The notes under the pieces were generated by a model. It had not been told where the DNA came from, ran no database searches, and saw only the letters and a program-made list of their open reading frames with translations. The position numbers were made by a program, and so were the translations under genes. From an uncultured Dehalococcoidia bacterium (GTDB lineage Bacteria; Chloroflexota; Dehalococcoidia; Lucifugimonadales; GCA-2712585), in contig OY282371.1 in the NCBI GenBank assembly GCA_958295715.1, forward strand, positions 1,063,183-1,127,182: a stretch of 64,000 nt of DNA, in the 5' to 3' direction. Of this stretch, positions 8,652-17,307 are shown piece after piece (position 1 is the first letter of the stretch; every line of letters begins with the position of its first letter).

Positions 8652-10295
8652 TTATAGTTCAAAGGAGAGATTAAGAGTCCTAGAAATGATGGCATCAAGT
8701 TCGGAAAGGGGGGTTCTAAAGCTAAGTAGTCTACTTACCGTCGCGCCAGTCGTGCGGATATCTTGCTCGTTCGGCAATGGAATGCTCCGCAACTCGGTGG
8801 CGCTGACTTGGGTATTCCCGTTGAATAGGCGGAAGTACCTGTCCAAGAAGGTTGAATTGAGGAGAGCGGCAAGCCCATAGGCAAGTTCCTCGTCTAATTC
8901 TCTGGAAACACCGCGAATATAATTCAAGTGATTTTCCAGTCCCACTTTGTGCGCATTCAGGCACCCTCGGAACAACGGAGCAGCTACGAGCCTTTGTTTC
9001 TCTTCCTTGCTGCTGAAACGCCGAAGAAGAATATAAGTTTGGTCTGTTTGAAGGAGCCGCACTGACTTTGTCTTGCTTTTGATCCACTGCGGTTTGCTAG
9101 TGCTGATTGAGGGCCATTCTATTCGCATGGGATGTACGTGATGCATCCACACCAGCGGAACCGACGAATGTTGAGATGAATCATGAGTTAGAAACTCAGT
9201 AGCCCTGAAAGGTACTATAGGGCCGGTAGAGATTTCCAACCCGAGAGAATGCAGTGTGTTGGGCCATGACCGGATGACATCCATCAATTCCAAATCTTCC
9301 AGACGAACGGGAATGCACAATTCTTTGTTCACACTAGTCAAGTTCAGCACAGAATTAAGTTGCACCACAAGGCTCTTTCGGTCAGAGAGGTCATGAACAG
9401 CTTTGCTATGAGAAACGAGGACTTGACCTACATTGAGGTCATCACCCTCCCTTCGGTTCCGCGCTGTAATTACCATATTCTCTTGGAGCACAGTCTGATT
9501 CTTAAATAGGTCCTTCCTGGATTCAAAGAGATGAATAGCTGTGGGTGCTACATGTTGGAAAAAGACCTCCCGAAACTTTTTAAAATACTGCCCAGACGCA
9601 AAACTCCTTGGCACAATGCACACTAGCTCTCCGTTCTCTGAAAGGAGTTCAGCCGAAATAGACATGAACAGCGCATAGATATTGGGTTGTCCATGCACGA
9701 CGGATGCTCCTGCTACGATACGCGGGTCACCTTTTCTTATCTTAAAATACGGGGGGTTAGAAATTACTAATCCGTACTTAAGATAGTATCTATCGGGGAT
9801 TTCTGTGTGTCCGTTGGTCTTCAATTTGTCCACGTGCTTTAAGACAAAATCTTCATGTCGCACATTGAAGGTTAATACGACGCTACGTTGAATAAGCCAC
9901 TCTTGGGAGAAGGCAAGAACTAGACGGGTAAGATTAGCCAGCAGTGGATCCGTCTCGTAGGCGTTTATATGTAGTCTTCGAATGGTTCCTCTGGCTGAGG
10001 CAGTTTCACATACCGCAGCGGACAGGATACCTGACCCACTCCCAGGATCGAGTACCCTAAGGAACTGCTTTGAGTAAGAGAAGCTCTCCGCCATAAATTT
10101 CGCGATAGGAGCAGACGTCAGGTACTGTCCATTATTCTTTCGGCGATCATAGTCAGCGAATGCTAAATAGATTTCTCCAAGAACCGCAGCATACTTGACT
10201 GGCGTTGTACCCTCAATCGGTAAAGGGACTTTCAGCCCAACTGGAAACATGTCAAGAGGAATTTTGGGTGGTTGTTCCTTTTGTGTTGTATTCAT
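8652..10295 (-). CDS. Type II adenine-specific DNA methyltransferase (BsuBI/PstI-type modification enzyme)
   Basis: A 547-aa N6-adenine methyltransferase. The SAM-binding motif I is VLDPGSGSG (81-89), preceded by a GQYLTSAPIAKFMAESF motif-X region. The catalytic motif IV is N180-P-P-Y183 in LVISNPPYFKI. A long C-terminal target-recognition part follows. It protects host DNA from the endonuclease encoded just downstream. The start ATG lies about 120 bases from the divergent small Cys-rich gene. Codon use is AT-rich compared with the resident genes. Confidence 0.92.
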   Translation of the reverse strand: MNTTQKEQPPKIPLDMFPVGLKVPLPIEGTTPVKYAAVLGEIYLAFADYDRRKNNGQYLTSAPIAKFMAESFSYSKQFLRVLDPGSGSGILSAAVCETASARGTIRRLHINAYETDPLLANLTRLVLAFSQEWLIQRSVVLTFNVRHEDFVLKHVDKLKTNGHTEIPDRYYLKYGLVISNPPYFKIRKGDPRIVAGASVVHGQPNIYALFMSISAELLSENGELVCIVPRSFASGQYFKKFREVFFQHVAPTAIHLFESRKDLFKNQTVLQENMVITARNRREGDDLNVGQVLVSHSKAVHDLSDRKSLVVQLNSVLNLTSVNKELCIPVRLEDLELMDVIRSWPNTLHSLGLEISTGPIVPFRATEFLTHDSSQHSSVPLVWMHHVHPMRIEWPSISTSKPQWIKSKTKSVRLLQTDQTYILLRRFSSKEEKQRLVAAPLFRGCLNAHKVGLENHLNYIRGVSRELDEELAYGLAALLNSTFLDRYFRLFNGNTQVSATELRSIPLPNEQDIRTTGATVSRLLSFRTPLSELDAIISRTLNLSFEL

Positions 10296-10359
10296 TCTGT
10301 CTGTACAGTGTGGATTGCTAGGTCAACAAAGGTGGCATTCGCTAAGAGTTGGTGGCCTA

Positions 10360-10368
10360 TGATATAGT
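10360..10368 (+). promoter_or_regulatory. Extended -10 promoter in the divergent spacer of the R-M island
   Basis: TGATATAGT is a near-consensus extended -10, 45 bases before the ATG of the small Cys-rich gene. The leftward methyltransferase gene starts only ~65 bases away, so this spacer must hold both promoters. Confidence 0.5.
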
Positions 10369-10413
10369 CGGAGTACATGTTAACCTGTTGTCATCAATTT
10401 CAGGAGAGAACAA

Positions 10414-10737
10414 ATGGCTATCTATGATGTTGAGGGGAATCTATTAACCTGTGGGAACTGCGCCTTTTTCGAGGTGTTTGTGAGAAGGATTACAATGGCC
10501 AAGATACTGCAAGACGACCAAATGGTCAACGAGGCAGAGGAAGAACCTGGGGTTCTGGTTGGCCATTGCTGTCTTATCCCTTCTAATCAGTGGTCACCGC
10601 TAGATCAGGATAATGAGTTGATGAAGCGTACCGGTGGAATGATTGGAAGCACAGGCTTTTGTAGCCATCACTCTAACATCTCTATGAAAGAGACCAGACG
10701 ACAGAATGCCCAGAAGCATAACTTGGGAATTGAGTAA
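10414..10737 (+). CDS. Small Cys-rich protein (107 aa), unknown
   Basis: Not recognised. Start ATG follows CAGGAGAG with good spacing. Cysteines occur as C13-x-x-C16 (TCGNCAFFE), a Cys-Cys pair near residue 51 (GHCCLIP) and a final Cys-His-His (GFCSHH). This pattern could bind zinc or an iron-sulfur centre. There is no helix-turn-helix, so it does not look like a restriction-modification controller protein. AT-rich base use links it to the adjacent R-M genes. Confidence 0.6.
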   Translation: MAIYDVEGNLLTCGNCAFFEVFVRRITMAKILQDDQMVNEAEEEPGVLVGHCCLIPSNQWSPLDQDNELMKRTGGMIGSTGFCSHHSNISMKETRRQNAQKHNLGIE

Positions 10738-10761
10738 GAGCGACCGCGTGTCCGCAGGCGG

Positions 10762-12201
10762 CTAGTAGTCGTTGGGGTAGGCGGCGTAGCTGTAAATCAG
10801 GTCCACAAAGGACTGCTCAAGCTCCACCAGCCCTCCCACCTTGCCGTCCCCCTCAATGACCAGGAACTCGTTGGGGGCCGAGTGGCCGCTGGCGTATCCT
10901 ATGCCCGTTGCGCCCAAGAGCTTCAACCCCAGCATCTGGCTGAAGAAACCCATGGGGCCACTGGCGCCGCGGCGGGGCCAAACGGTGGGCTTCACGTTCC
11001 ACGAGTCGAAGACGCGGAGGCCGGCGCGGGCCACGTCATCCGTGACGCTGAGCTTCTGGGCCGGCACCGCCATGAGAACCTTCATGCCCACGTCTTCGTA
11101 GCCGTGCCTGTCCAGGTGGTCGCGGATCTTCTGGCGGCAAACGTTGGGGTCAAGGTCGGGCGGCAGGCGGTGGTCAATGGTGCAGTAGGCGGCGTTGGGC
11201 AGCGTCCAGAGGAGGGTTCCCGGGCCGGTGTAGCCCGCCCTGAGGCCGTTGATGTTCATGGTCGGCTGGAAGCAGTACCGCAGAAAGAGGTCGCGCCCCG
11301 AAAGGCCGTCGATGAACCTGTCCACCTTGCCCGGGGCCAGGCCCGGCAGGACGCTGGCCTCGTTGCCCTCGTATCGTTGGGCCAAGGCGTCGATTAGCTC
11401 CAAGTCCTCGGCGGTGGGTTCCAGAAGGCCGTCGTAAAAGCCATCAACCAGCACGCGGTTGGAAACCGGGTCGTACAGGGTGGCCAACGCGTTCACCAGT
11501 CGCCATACCGGGTGGTCGACCACGGGCTGAGCGGAGGAGTGGACGGGGCCGCCGGATGGGCCTTGTCCCCATCGCTCGCCGGAGCACTCGTACTCAATGT
11601 GCAGGTTGCCCTTGTTTCCCAGGAACAGGGTGACGTCGCCAGTGGCCGTTTGACACGCCCCGGCCACGATGGCGTCGTCGGCCTTGGAGAGGTGATGGCG
11701 GTATCTGTCGATGAGCAGGGGGATATGGTCGCTTCCCACAAACTCCTCCCCCTCGGAAACGAACATCAGGTTGACGGGAAGGTTGCCCTCAACGGCTTTG
11801 ATGGACGACAGGGCGTTCAGGAAGGCGATGAAGGCGCCCTTGTTGCCCGCGCCGCGACCGTAGAGGACCTTGTTGAAGGGCGGGCGCGGGGCCACCACAG
11901 CGTCGTAGGGCGGGTGGTCCCAGCCCTCCCCCACCACGTTGGTGTCGAAGTAGCTGTACACGGCCAGGGTCTTGGGCGCCCCGGCGTCGTAGTAGGCCCA
12001 CACCGCCGGGAACACCGGGGTCTCGGCCAGTTCAGCCTCGCGGCAGCCCAGGTCCCGGTAGTACTTCAGCAGCAGGGCGGCGCACTCCTCCATGCCCTGC
12101 CCCTCCTGGCTCACGCTGGGTTGGGCCATGAACCTGCGCGCCTGCTCTAGGTGCTGAGCCTGGTTGTTCGCGACGTGGTCGTGTACTGCCTGGCGTGTCA
12201 T
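10762..12201 (-). CDS. M20-family metallopeptidase-like protein with altered metal site
   Basis: A 479-aa protein of the M20 (dipeptidase/carboxypeptidase G2) fold. Preserved parts are SEGEEFVGSDHIP (catalytic Glu and neighbour), the dimerisation-domain stretch NAAYCTIDHRLPPDLDPN and the C-terminal ASGHSAPNEF with its metal His. Other ligand positions look changed. The usual GH(Y/F)D reads YSYFDTN, the usual DDKG or DMKG reads GAGNKGA, and the third Asp position falls in VAGACQTATG. It may be a non-hydrolytic relative or use a different metal. It is leftward, with the ABM gene upstream on the same strand. Confidence 0.78.
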   Translation of the reverse strand: MTRQAVHDHVANNQAQHLEQARRFMAQPSVSQEGQGMEECAALLLKYYRDLGCREAELAETPVFPAVWAYYDAGAPKTLAVYSYFDTNVVGEGWDHPPYDAVVAPRPPFNKVLYGRGAGNKGAFIAFLNALSSIKAVEGNLPVNLMFVSEGEEFVGSDHIPLLIDRYRHHLSKADDAIVAGACQTATGDVTLFLGNKGNLHIEYECSGERWGQGPSGGPVHSSAQPVVDHPVWRLVNALATLYDPVSNRVLVDGFYDGLLEPTAEDLELIDALAQRYEGNEASVLPGLAPGKVDRFIDGLSGRDLFLRYCFQPTMNINGLRAGYTGPGTLLWTLPNAAYCTIDHRLPPDLDPNVCRQKIRDHLDRHGYEDVGMKVLMAVPAQKLSVTDDVARAGLRVFDSWNVKPTVWPRRGASGPMGFFSQMLGLKLLGATGIGYASGHSAPNEFLVIEGDGKVGGLVELEQSFVDLIYSYAAYPNDY

Positions 12202-12260
12202 TGTCTACCTCGCTAAGAGTTAGTTTCGGGATGGAAGGCGCCGCTGGCCCGGGCGCGCGG

Positions 12261-12599
12261 TCACCAGTTAAGAAGGCCGGGCTTCTGCTTCCTCCAACCG
12301 TCGTCGGAGGGGAAGATGGTGGAGGTGAGGACTCGCTGCGGGTCGCCGTCGAACCAGTCCTCCACGGTGGAGCGCCACTTGGTGTAGTGGGGGGCCTGCC
12401 GGTGGGCCTCCAAGGCGGCCTCGTCGGCGTAGACCTCGTAGAGGCGGATGCGGTTGGGGTTCTCCTGGTCTTGCAGCACGTCGAAGCGGTAGCAGCCCGG
12501 CTCGTCTCGGACGGAGCCTTGGGCGTCCCCCATCAGCGAGTCCAAGAAGGCCTCTTTGAAGCCAGGTTTGATGTCTATGGTGACGAAGATGGATATCAT
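12261..12599 (-). CDS. Antibiotic biosynthesis monooxygenase (ABM) domain protein
   Basis: A 112-aa ferredoxin-like alpha+beta barrel. It starts MISIFVTIDIKPG, has the central GCYRFDVLQDQENPNRIRLY block and a YEVYADEAALEAHRQAPHY helix, all typical of ABM/YgiN proteins. These dimers act on quinones, or degrade haem or polyketides, often without a cofactor. ATG 12599 is chosen because an AAAGGA site lies upstream; the longer reading starts inside a duplicated region. A second ABM protein is at 44202-44519. It probably shares an mRNA with the M20-like gene 59 bases downstream. Confidence 0.82.
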   Translation of the reverse strand: MISIFVTIDIKPGFKEAFLDSLMGDAQGSVRDEPGCYRFDVLQDQENPNRIRLYEVYADEAALEAHRQAPHYTKWRSTVEDWFDGDPQRVLTSTIFPSDDGWRKQKPGLLNW

Positions 12600-12621
12600 G
12601 GTTGCGACTGTCCTTTCCGGT

Positions 12622-12720
12622 ATGGTCGGGGCCGCCGGCGCGGAGGCCAGCCCGTGGATTATAGCAGGCGTCACGGCGCGGGGCTAGGCGGCGGGAGTCT
12701 TAGCCGGCGGGGGCGTGTGG
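12622..12720. repeat. 100-bp direct repeat, left copy
   Basis: This segment (ATGGTCGGGGCCGCC ... GGGGGCGTGTGG) is repeated at 13286-13385 with only a handful of differences. The two copies enclose about 565 bp with the 192-aa gene. The left copy forms the leader of the ABM gene and ends in an extended -10 for the rightward gene. Confidence 0.9.
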
Positions 12721-12726
12721 TAGAAT
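12718..12726 (+). promoter_or_regulatory. Extended -10 promoter at the edge of the left direct repeat
   Basis: TGGTAGAAT, 46 bases before ATG 12773. The TG comes from the end of the repeat and the hexamer from unique DNA, so this promoter exists only at the left copy. Confidence 0.5.
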
Positions 12727-12772
12727 TGAGCCAATTTCGGTATCTTCTTTGCATGATGAGACAGAGCGGGAT

Positions 12773-13351
12773 ATGAGCAGCCGCGAAGAGCGTATTGTGC
12801 AGATGCTTCAGGCCAAGCGCCGGGAAGACCCTGAGGGCTTTCGTGAGTATCTGCCTGATGTGGTGAAGCTCCTTCCGGAACCGGCCGGAAGGCGAGACAG
12901 GACAAGGTCCCCCTTTGGACTCACGGAGCGGGAGCTTTCCTACCACCGGGAGGGACTGGCTGAGTTGATGTCGAAGCAGGCTGAAGGGATGATTTCCAGT
13001 GAGCAGGCCATTGACGCTCTGCGCCACTGCGCCAACCTAATCAGGGACGACAACCTGCCGGAGGAGGCGGGTTATGAGGCGCTGAAGGGCCTCATAAAGT
13101 CGGCCCTTGGCAAGTCGCCGGGTTCGTACAAGTCCAATACTACGGTTCCCATTGAGGAAGGAGGCCCTGTCCTGGAACGCGTCTCCGCTGTCCGGGGCGT
13201 GTGCTTGGAGCTCGATAGAGAGGGGCGAATGGTGTCCGTGTCCATCCAACCCAGAAAGGTTAGAGAGCGGCGCAAGCTCATGGAGATGGTCGGGGCCGCC
13301 AGCGCGGAGGCCAGCCCGTGGATTATAGCAGGCGTCACGGCGCGGGGCTAG
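12773..13351 (+). CDS. Hypothetical protein (192 aa) ending inside a duplicated segment
   Basis: Not recognised. ATG 12773 is used (weak AGCGGG site); a TTG at 12749 would add eight codons. The product is charged and helical (SREERIVQMLQAKRRED, then LTERELSYHREGLAELMSK) with no membrane segment. The C-terminal half could fold as a small beta domain (GVCLELDREGRMVSVSIQP). The last ~22 codons (MVGAASAEASPWIIAGVTARG) are read from the right copy of the 100-bp repeat, whose left copy is non-coding. The natural C-terminus may therefore be lost. It is followed by a PIN-domain remnant, so it may be a leftover of a larger module. Confidence 0.55.
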   Translation: MSSREERIVQMLQAKRREDPEGFREYLPDVVKLLPEPAGRRDRTRSPFGLTERELSYHREGLAELMSKQAEGMISSEQAIDALRHCANLIRDDNLPEEAGYEALKGLIKSALGKSPGSYKSNTTVPIEEGGPVLERVSAVRGVCLELDREGRMVSVSIQPRKVRERRKLMEMVGAASAEASPWIIAGVTARG

Positions 13352-13385
13352 GCGGCGCAGGGTCTTAGCCGGCTGGGGCGTATGG
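13286..13385. repeat. 100-bp direct repeat, right copy
   Basis: About 93% identical by eye to 12622-12720. It supplies the 3' end and stop codon of the 192-aa gene, and its last bases contain the ATG of the PIN remnant. Confidence 0.9.
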
Positions 13386-13489
13386 CTCTGCCTGAGCGTA
13401 TACTGGTAGACACGTCCGCCTTCTACGCCCCCGTGTTCACCTTCGACGGCGGGTTTGCCAGCCAGGGGGTTCCCGCCCTGCCGCGTTAA
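13382..13489 (+). pseudogene. PIN-domain (VapC-like) remnant with internal in-frame deletion
   Basis: A 35-codon frame. The first part, RILVDTSAFYA, is the N-terminal strand of PIN ribonucleases with its first catalytic Asp. It joins directly to VFTFDGGFASQGVPALP, which matches the last strand and end of a PIN domain. Some 90 central residues, including the other acidic catalytic positions, are missing. A normal toxin would be ~130 aa, so this one cannot be active. No antitoxin-sized partner is evident. Confidence 0.7.
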
Positions 13490-13519
13490 CCTTTCCCCCG
13501 CCTTCTTAAGAGGACGCGC

Positions 13520-16500
13520 CTAGCTGCTGCCCTTCTTGTCCGGCGCGGCAGTGGTGATTTGGGCCGAGACCAGGTGGGAGTAGAGGCCGCCCTTGGCCAG
13601 CAACTCCTCGTGGGTTCCCTCCTCAAGAAGCCTGCCCTCGTCGAGAACCAGTATCTTGTCGGCGTTGCGCACCGTGGAGAGGCGGTGGGCGATGACCAAG
13701 GTGGTGCGTTCCCGCATCAGCCTGTCCAAGGCCTGCCGCACCAGCCGCTCGTTGAGGGCGTCAAGGTGGGAGGTGGCCTCGTCCAAGACCAGCACCGGCG
13801 CGCCTTTGAGGGCCGCCCGCGCTATGGCGACGCGCTGCCTTTGGCCGCCGGAAAGCTGTATCCCCCGCTCCCCAACGGTGGTGTCGTAGCCGTCGGGCAT
13901 TGACGCGATGAACTCGTCGGCGTTGGCCTCCTTGGCCGCCGCGATTATCTCCTGGTCCGTGGCGTCGGGCTTGGCCACCTTCAGGTTCTCCCTAATCGTC
14001 GTGTTGAACAGGTAGGTGTCCTGGGCGACTAGGGCTATGGAGTGGCGCAGCTGGTCCAGCTGGAACTCCTTGAGGTTATGCTCGTCCAGGTCTATGGCCC
14101 CGTTGGCGGGGTCCCAGAACCGGAGGAGCAGGTGAGCCGACGTCGTCTTGCCCGCCCCGGAGCGTCCCACCAGGGCAACGGTCTGGCCCGGCTCTATGGA
14201 GAAGGCGACGCCCTTCAGGGCCTGTGGGAGGTCGAGTCCGTAGGCGAACTCAACCCCCTTGAAGTCGATGGCGGAACCCGACGCCTCGGCGCGCTCCCGC
14301 CGGACTCCCGGCCCGTCCTGAACGGGGACCGGCTCATCGTGGACGGCGAATACGCGCCGGGAGCTTCCCAAAGTGTCGGCCAACTGCTTGCCCACCTGGG
14401 CCACCTCGGAAACGGGTATGAAGGAGGCCAGGGCGATGAGGCTCAGGAGGGGCAGAAGGCTGCCGGCGAGGTTGCCTTGGGTGGCGAAGTAGGCGCCGGC
14501 CCCCAGAACGGCGATGCCGCCCAGACCGATGCACGTTTCGATGGCCACCTTTTGCAGTGTTAGATGATTGAAGAACTGGATGCGATACGCGGCGAACTTG
14601 CGCTGGTTCTCCTCCACTTCGCCCAGCCGGACTTCCTCGTGCCCAAAGGCCACAATCTCCCGCATCCCCTGAATGCTGTCGACCATGTGGGCGTTTATCT
14701 CCCCCAACTGCTCCCGGGACCGGGAGGCGACCCTATCCAGGGCCTTGTTGGCATAGAAGGGAGTGAGTCCCACCAGTACCAGGAAGGGCAGCAGTATGAG
14801 GGCCAAGGGCCACTGGAACAGGGCCAGGGTGACCAGAACCGCGCCGGGAATGGTGACGGCCACGAAGGCCGGGGCGATGGTGTGGGCGAAGAAGAACTCG
14901 ACCGTCTCTATGTCGGCGGTCACCAACCCCACGATGTCCCCTGAGCGCCGGCGCACCAGGTAGGCCGGCGACAACGGGTCTAGCTTGTTATACATGTCGA
15001 TGCGCATCTCCGCCAGCAGGCGGAAGGCCATGTCGTGAGCCACCCACGACTCGGCCCAGTGGAACAGGGGCGTCAGCAGGGCCAAGGCTCCAAGGGCCGC
15101 CAGCAGCGGGGCTATCTCGCCCCCCTGGGCCAACTGCCGCACGATGAGGGCGCCGACGATGCCGATTCCTATGAGGACGAAGACCCTCAGGACCCCGAGG
15201 ATGAAGGTGGCGGTGAGCTCCAGGCGCCAGGGTTTTGTCAGTTGCAGCAGTCTGCCAAAGACCCGCGCCCAGTTCATGTGCTCGGCGGTGGCGCTGATAA
15301 CGTCCGACTCCGGGGAGACCTCGGCGGCGGGAGAGGGCAGCGTGTCGCGTCCCGCCGCGGCGCCACGGGCCGGGTCGGCGGTGGCCAGCAAGGGGGAGAC
15401 TTCAACGGCCTCCCGTTCCATCTGCGCCGCCATCAGGCTGCTGTAGAGGCCGCCGCGGTCCATAAGCCGGCTGTGGACGCCTTCCTCCATCAATCGCCCC
15501 TCGTCCAGCACGAGAATCCTGTCGGCTAGGATGACGCTTGAGAGCCGGTGGGCGATGACCAGGGTCGTGCGGCCCTTCATCAGGCGTCGCAAGGCCTCCT
15601 GTATGACGGACTCATTCTCCGTGTCGACGTTGGAAAGGGCCTCATCCAGAAGCAGGATTGGCGCGTCCTTCAGCAGAGCCCTCGCTATGGCGATGCGCTG
15701 CCTCTGGCCGCCGGAGAGCCGTATTCCCCGCTCCCCGATAACCGTGTCGTAGCCGTGGGGCAGGGCGGCGATGAACTCGTGGGCGTTGGCCGCTCTAGCC
15801 GCCTCCTCCATCTGCCGGTAAGTGGCGTTGGGGTTTCCCAGGTGGAGGTTATGCGCCACCGTGCCGTGAAACAGGTAGGTGTCTTGAGCGACGACGGCTA
15901 TGCTCTTTCGGAGGACGGAAAGGGGCAGGGTTCTCAGGTCATGGCCGCCCAGCAGAACCCGGCCTTGAGACGGATCGAAGAACCGGAGGGTCAGCCAAAC
16001 GAGGGTGCTCTTCCCGGCCCCGCTGCGCCCCACCACCCCAAGGGCCTCCCCCGCGTTCAGTTTCAGGGAGAGGTTGGTCAGGGCTGGGGCGCGCCCGCCC
16101 GGGTAGGAGAATGTCACGTTCTCAAAGGTGAGGGTCGGCTCCGGGGCCGGCGGCGAATCGGCGGCCGGGCCGGGGGCCGGGTCTTCCACCTGGGGCTTGG
16201 AATCTATCAGGTCGAACACGGCGGCGGCGGATGACATCCCCAACATGCCCTTGTGGTAGAGCATGGTCAGTTCCCTCAGAGGACGAAACACCTCGACGCC
16301 CAGCATCAGGACGATTAGCAGGGTGGATAGGGTCAGGGAGCCGTCGTCCACCCGCACGGCCCCCCATCCCAGGGCCACGGCGGCCCCGGCGGTGATGCCG
16401 AACCAGGTGACCCCCGTGGTGCCCACGTTCATGAGCAGGATTCTCATGGTGCTGCGATACACGCCCCGCGCCTTCTCCGCCAGCATCTGGCCCCGGGCGC

Positions 16501-17143
16501 GGCTCTGGCCGAAGGCCTTAAGCGTGGCCAGCCCCTGAACGCTGTCCAGAAACTCCGCGCTCAGGTCTCCGTAGACGTCGCGCCGCTTCTTGCTGCTGGA
16601 GGCGTTCCACCGGTGAAAGATGAGGGGGGCCACCAGGGTGAACAGGGCGAAGGCCAGATACACGGCGGCGGTGGGGACGTCCAGAAAGGCCATGAAGACG
16701 AATATGCCGATGGGAGTCAGGGCGGCCACGGCCATCTGGGGCAGGTACTCGCCGTAGTAGGTCTCCAGCTGGTCAATGCCCTCCACCAGGGAGACTAGAA
16801 CGTCCCCGGCCCGCTTCTGACCGAGGGCGCCGGGTCCCAGGAGCAGGGCCCGTTGGTATAGCTCCCTCCTCATCTTGGCCTGTACCCGCACGGCGGCCCG
16901 GTGCCCAGTCATCTCCTTTAGATACTGGAAGATGGCGCGAGCGACCACGGAGGCGACGACGCCAACAACGGCAAGGATGATTTCGCCGGCGGGCCGGCCC
17001 TGTATGAGAAGGGCGATGGCGTAGCCCGAAAGGGCCAGACGGCTGACGCCGGACGCCGCCGTCAGCAGGCCGAATATGAGGGCTAGGACGAGGCGCAGCC
17101 GCACCCCGTCGGTGAAGGCGAAGAGACGCCTATTGAAGAACAT
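13520..17143 (-). CDS. Fused double ABC exporter (CydDC/MsbA-type, TMD-NBD-TMD-NBD)
   Basis: A 1207-aa inner-membrane exporter made of two half-transporters in one chain. The first membrane domain (~1-310) leads to NBD1: Walker A GRSGAGKST (~372-380), signature LSGGQ (~476-480), Walker B ILLLDE (~496-501). A linker and second membrane domain (~640-930) lead to NBD2: Walker A GRSGAGKTT (~993-1001), LSGGQ (~1097-1101), Walker B VLVLDE (~1117-1122). Both ATP sites look intact. The first half resembles CydD in QAKMRRELYQRALLLGPGAL. Candidate cargoes are thiols, lipids or drugs. Most relatives are encoded by two genes, so the fusion is notable. It is monocistronic here. Confidence 0.9.
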   Translation of the reverse strand: MFFNRRLFAFTDGVRLRLVLALIFGLLTAASGVSRLALSGYAIALLIQGRPAGEIILAVVGVVASVVARAIFQYLKEMTGHRAAVRVQAKMRRELYQRALLLGPGALGQKRAGDVLVSLVEGIDQLETYYGEYLPQMAVAALTPIGIFVFMAFLDVPTAAVYLAFALFTLVAPLIFHRWNASSSKKRRDVYGDLSAEFLDSVQGLATLKAFGQSRARGQMLAEKARGVYRSTMRILLMNVGTTGVTWFGITAGAAVALGWGAVRVDDGSLTLSTLLIVLMLGVEVFRPLRELTMLYHKGMLGMSSAAAVFDLIDSKPQVEDPAPGPAADSPPAPEPTLTFENVTFSYPGGRAPALTNLSLKLNAGEALGVVGRSGAGKSTLVWLTLRFFDPSQGRVLLGGHDLRTLPLSVLRKSIAVVAQDTYLFHGTVAHNLHLGNPNATYRQMEEAARAANAHEFIAALPHGYDTVIGERGIRLSGGQRQRIAIARALLKDAPILLLDEALSNVDTENESVIQEALRRLMKGRTTLVIAHRLSSVILADRILVLDEGRLMEEGVHSRLMDRGGLYSSLMAAQMEREAVEVSPLLATADPARGAAAGRDTLPSPAAEVSPESDVISATAEHMNWARVFGRLLQLTKPWRLELTATFILGVLRVFVLIGIGIVGALIVRQLAQGGEIAPLLAALGALALLTPLFHWAESWVAHDMAFRLLAEMRIDMYNKLDPLSPAYLVRRRSGDIVGLVTADIETVEFFFAHTIAPAFVAVTIPGAVLVTLALFQWPLALILLPFLVLVGLTPFYANKALDRVASRSREQLGEINAHMVDSIQGMREIVAFGHEEVRLGEVEENQRKFAAYRIQFFNHLTLQKVAIETCIGLGGIAVLGAGAYFATQGNLAGSLLPLLSLIALASFIPVSEVAQVGKQLADTLGSSRRVFAVHDEPVPVQDGPGVRRERAEASGSAIDFKGVEFAYGLDLPQALKGVAFSIEPGQTVALVGRSGAGKTTSAHLLLRFWDPANGAIDLDEHNLKEFQLDQLRHSIALVAQDTYLFNTTIRENLKVAKPDATDQEIIAAAKEANADEFIASMPDGYDTTVGERGIQLSGGQRQRVAIARAALKGAPVLVLDEATSHLDALNERLVRQALDRLMRERTTLVIAHRLSTVRNADKILVLDEGRLLEEGTHEELLAKGGLYSHLVSAQITTAAPDKKGSS

Positions 17144-17307
17144 TGTGGGGTTTGTGTGGTGACATCAAGGTTCTAATCTGGGATTTTACCCCCGCCACGG
17201 CTTTGAAGCAAGACCGGCGGCCAGAGCCGCGTTGCTGCTCGCCAAGAGGCCTTTACATAAACACAACCGGCCACGAACCCCGCCCCCACTCCCCCCCACC
17301 TTTCCGT

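Noticed and set aside
10414-10737. R-M controller (C) protein
   Set aside because: No helix-turn-helix; the Cys pattern fits metal binding instead.
13104-13351. Antitoxin role for the 192-aa protein next to the PIN remnant
   Set aside because: It is too long, has no AbrB/RHH/Phd signature, and its end is an artefact of the duplication.
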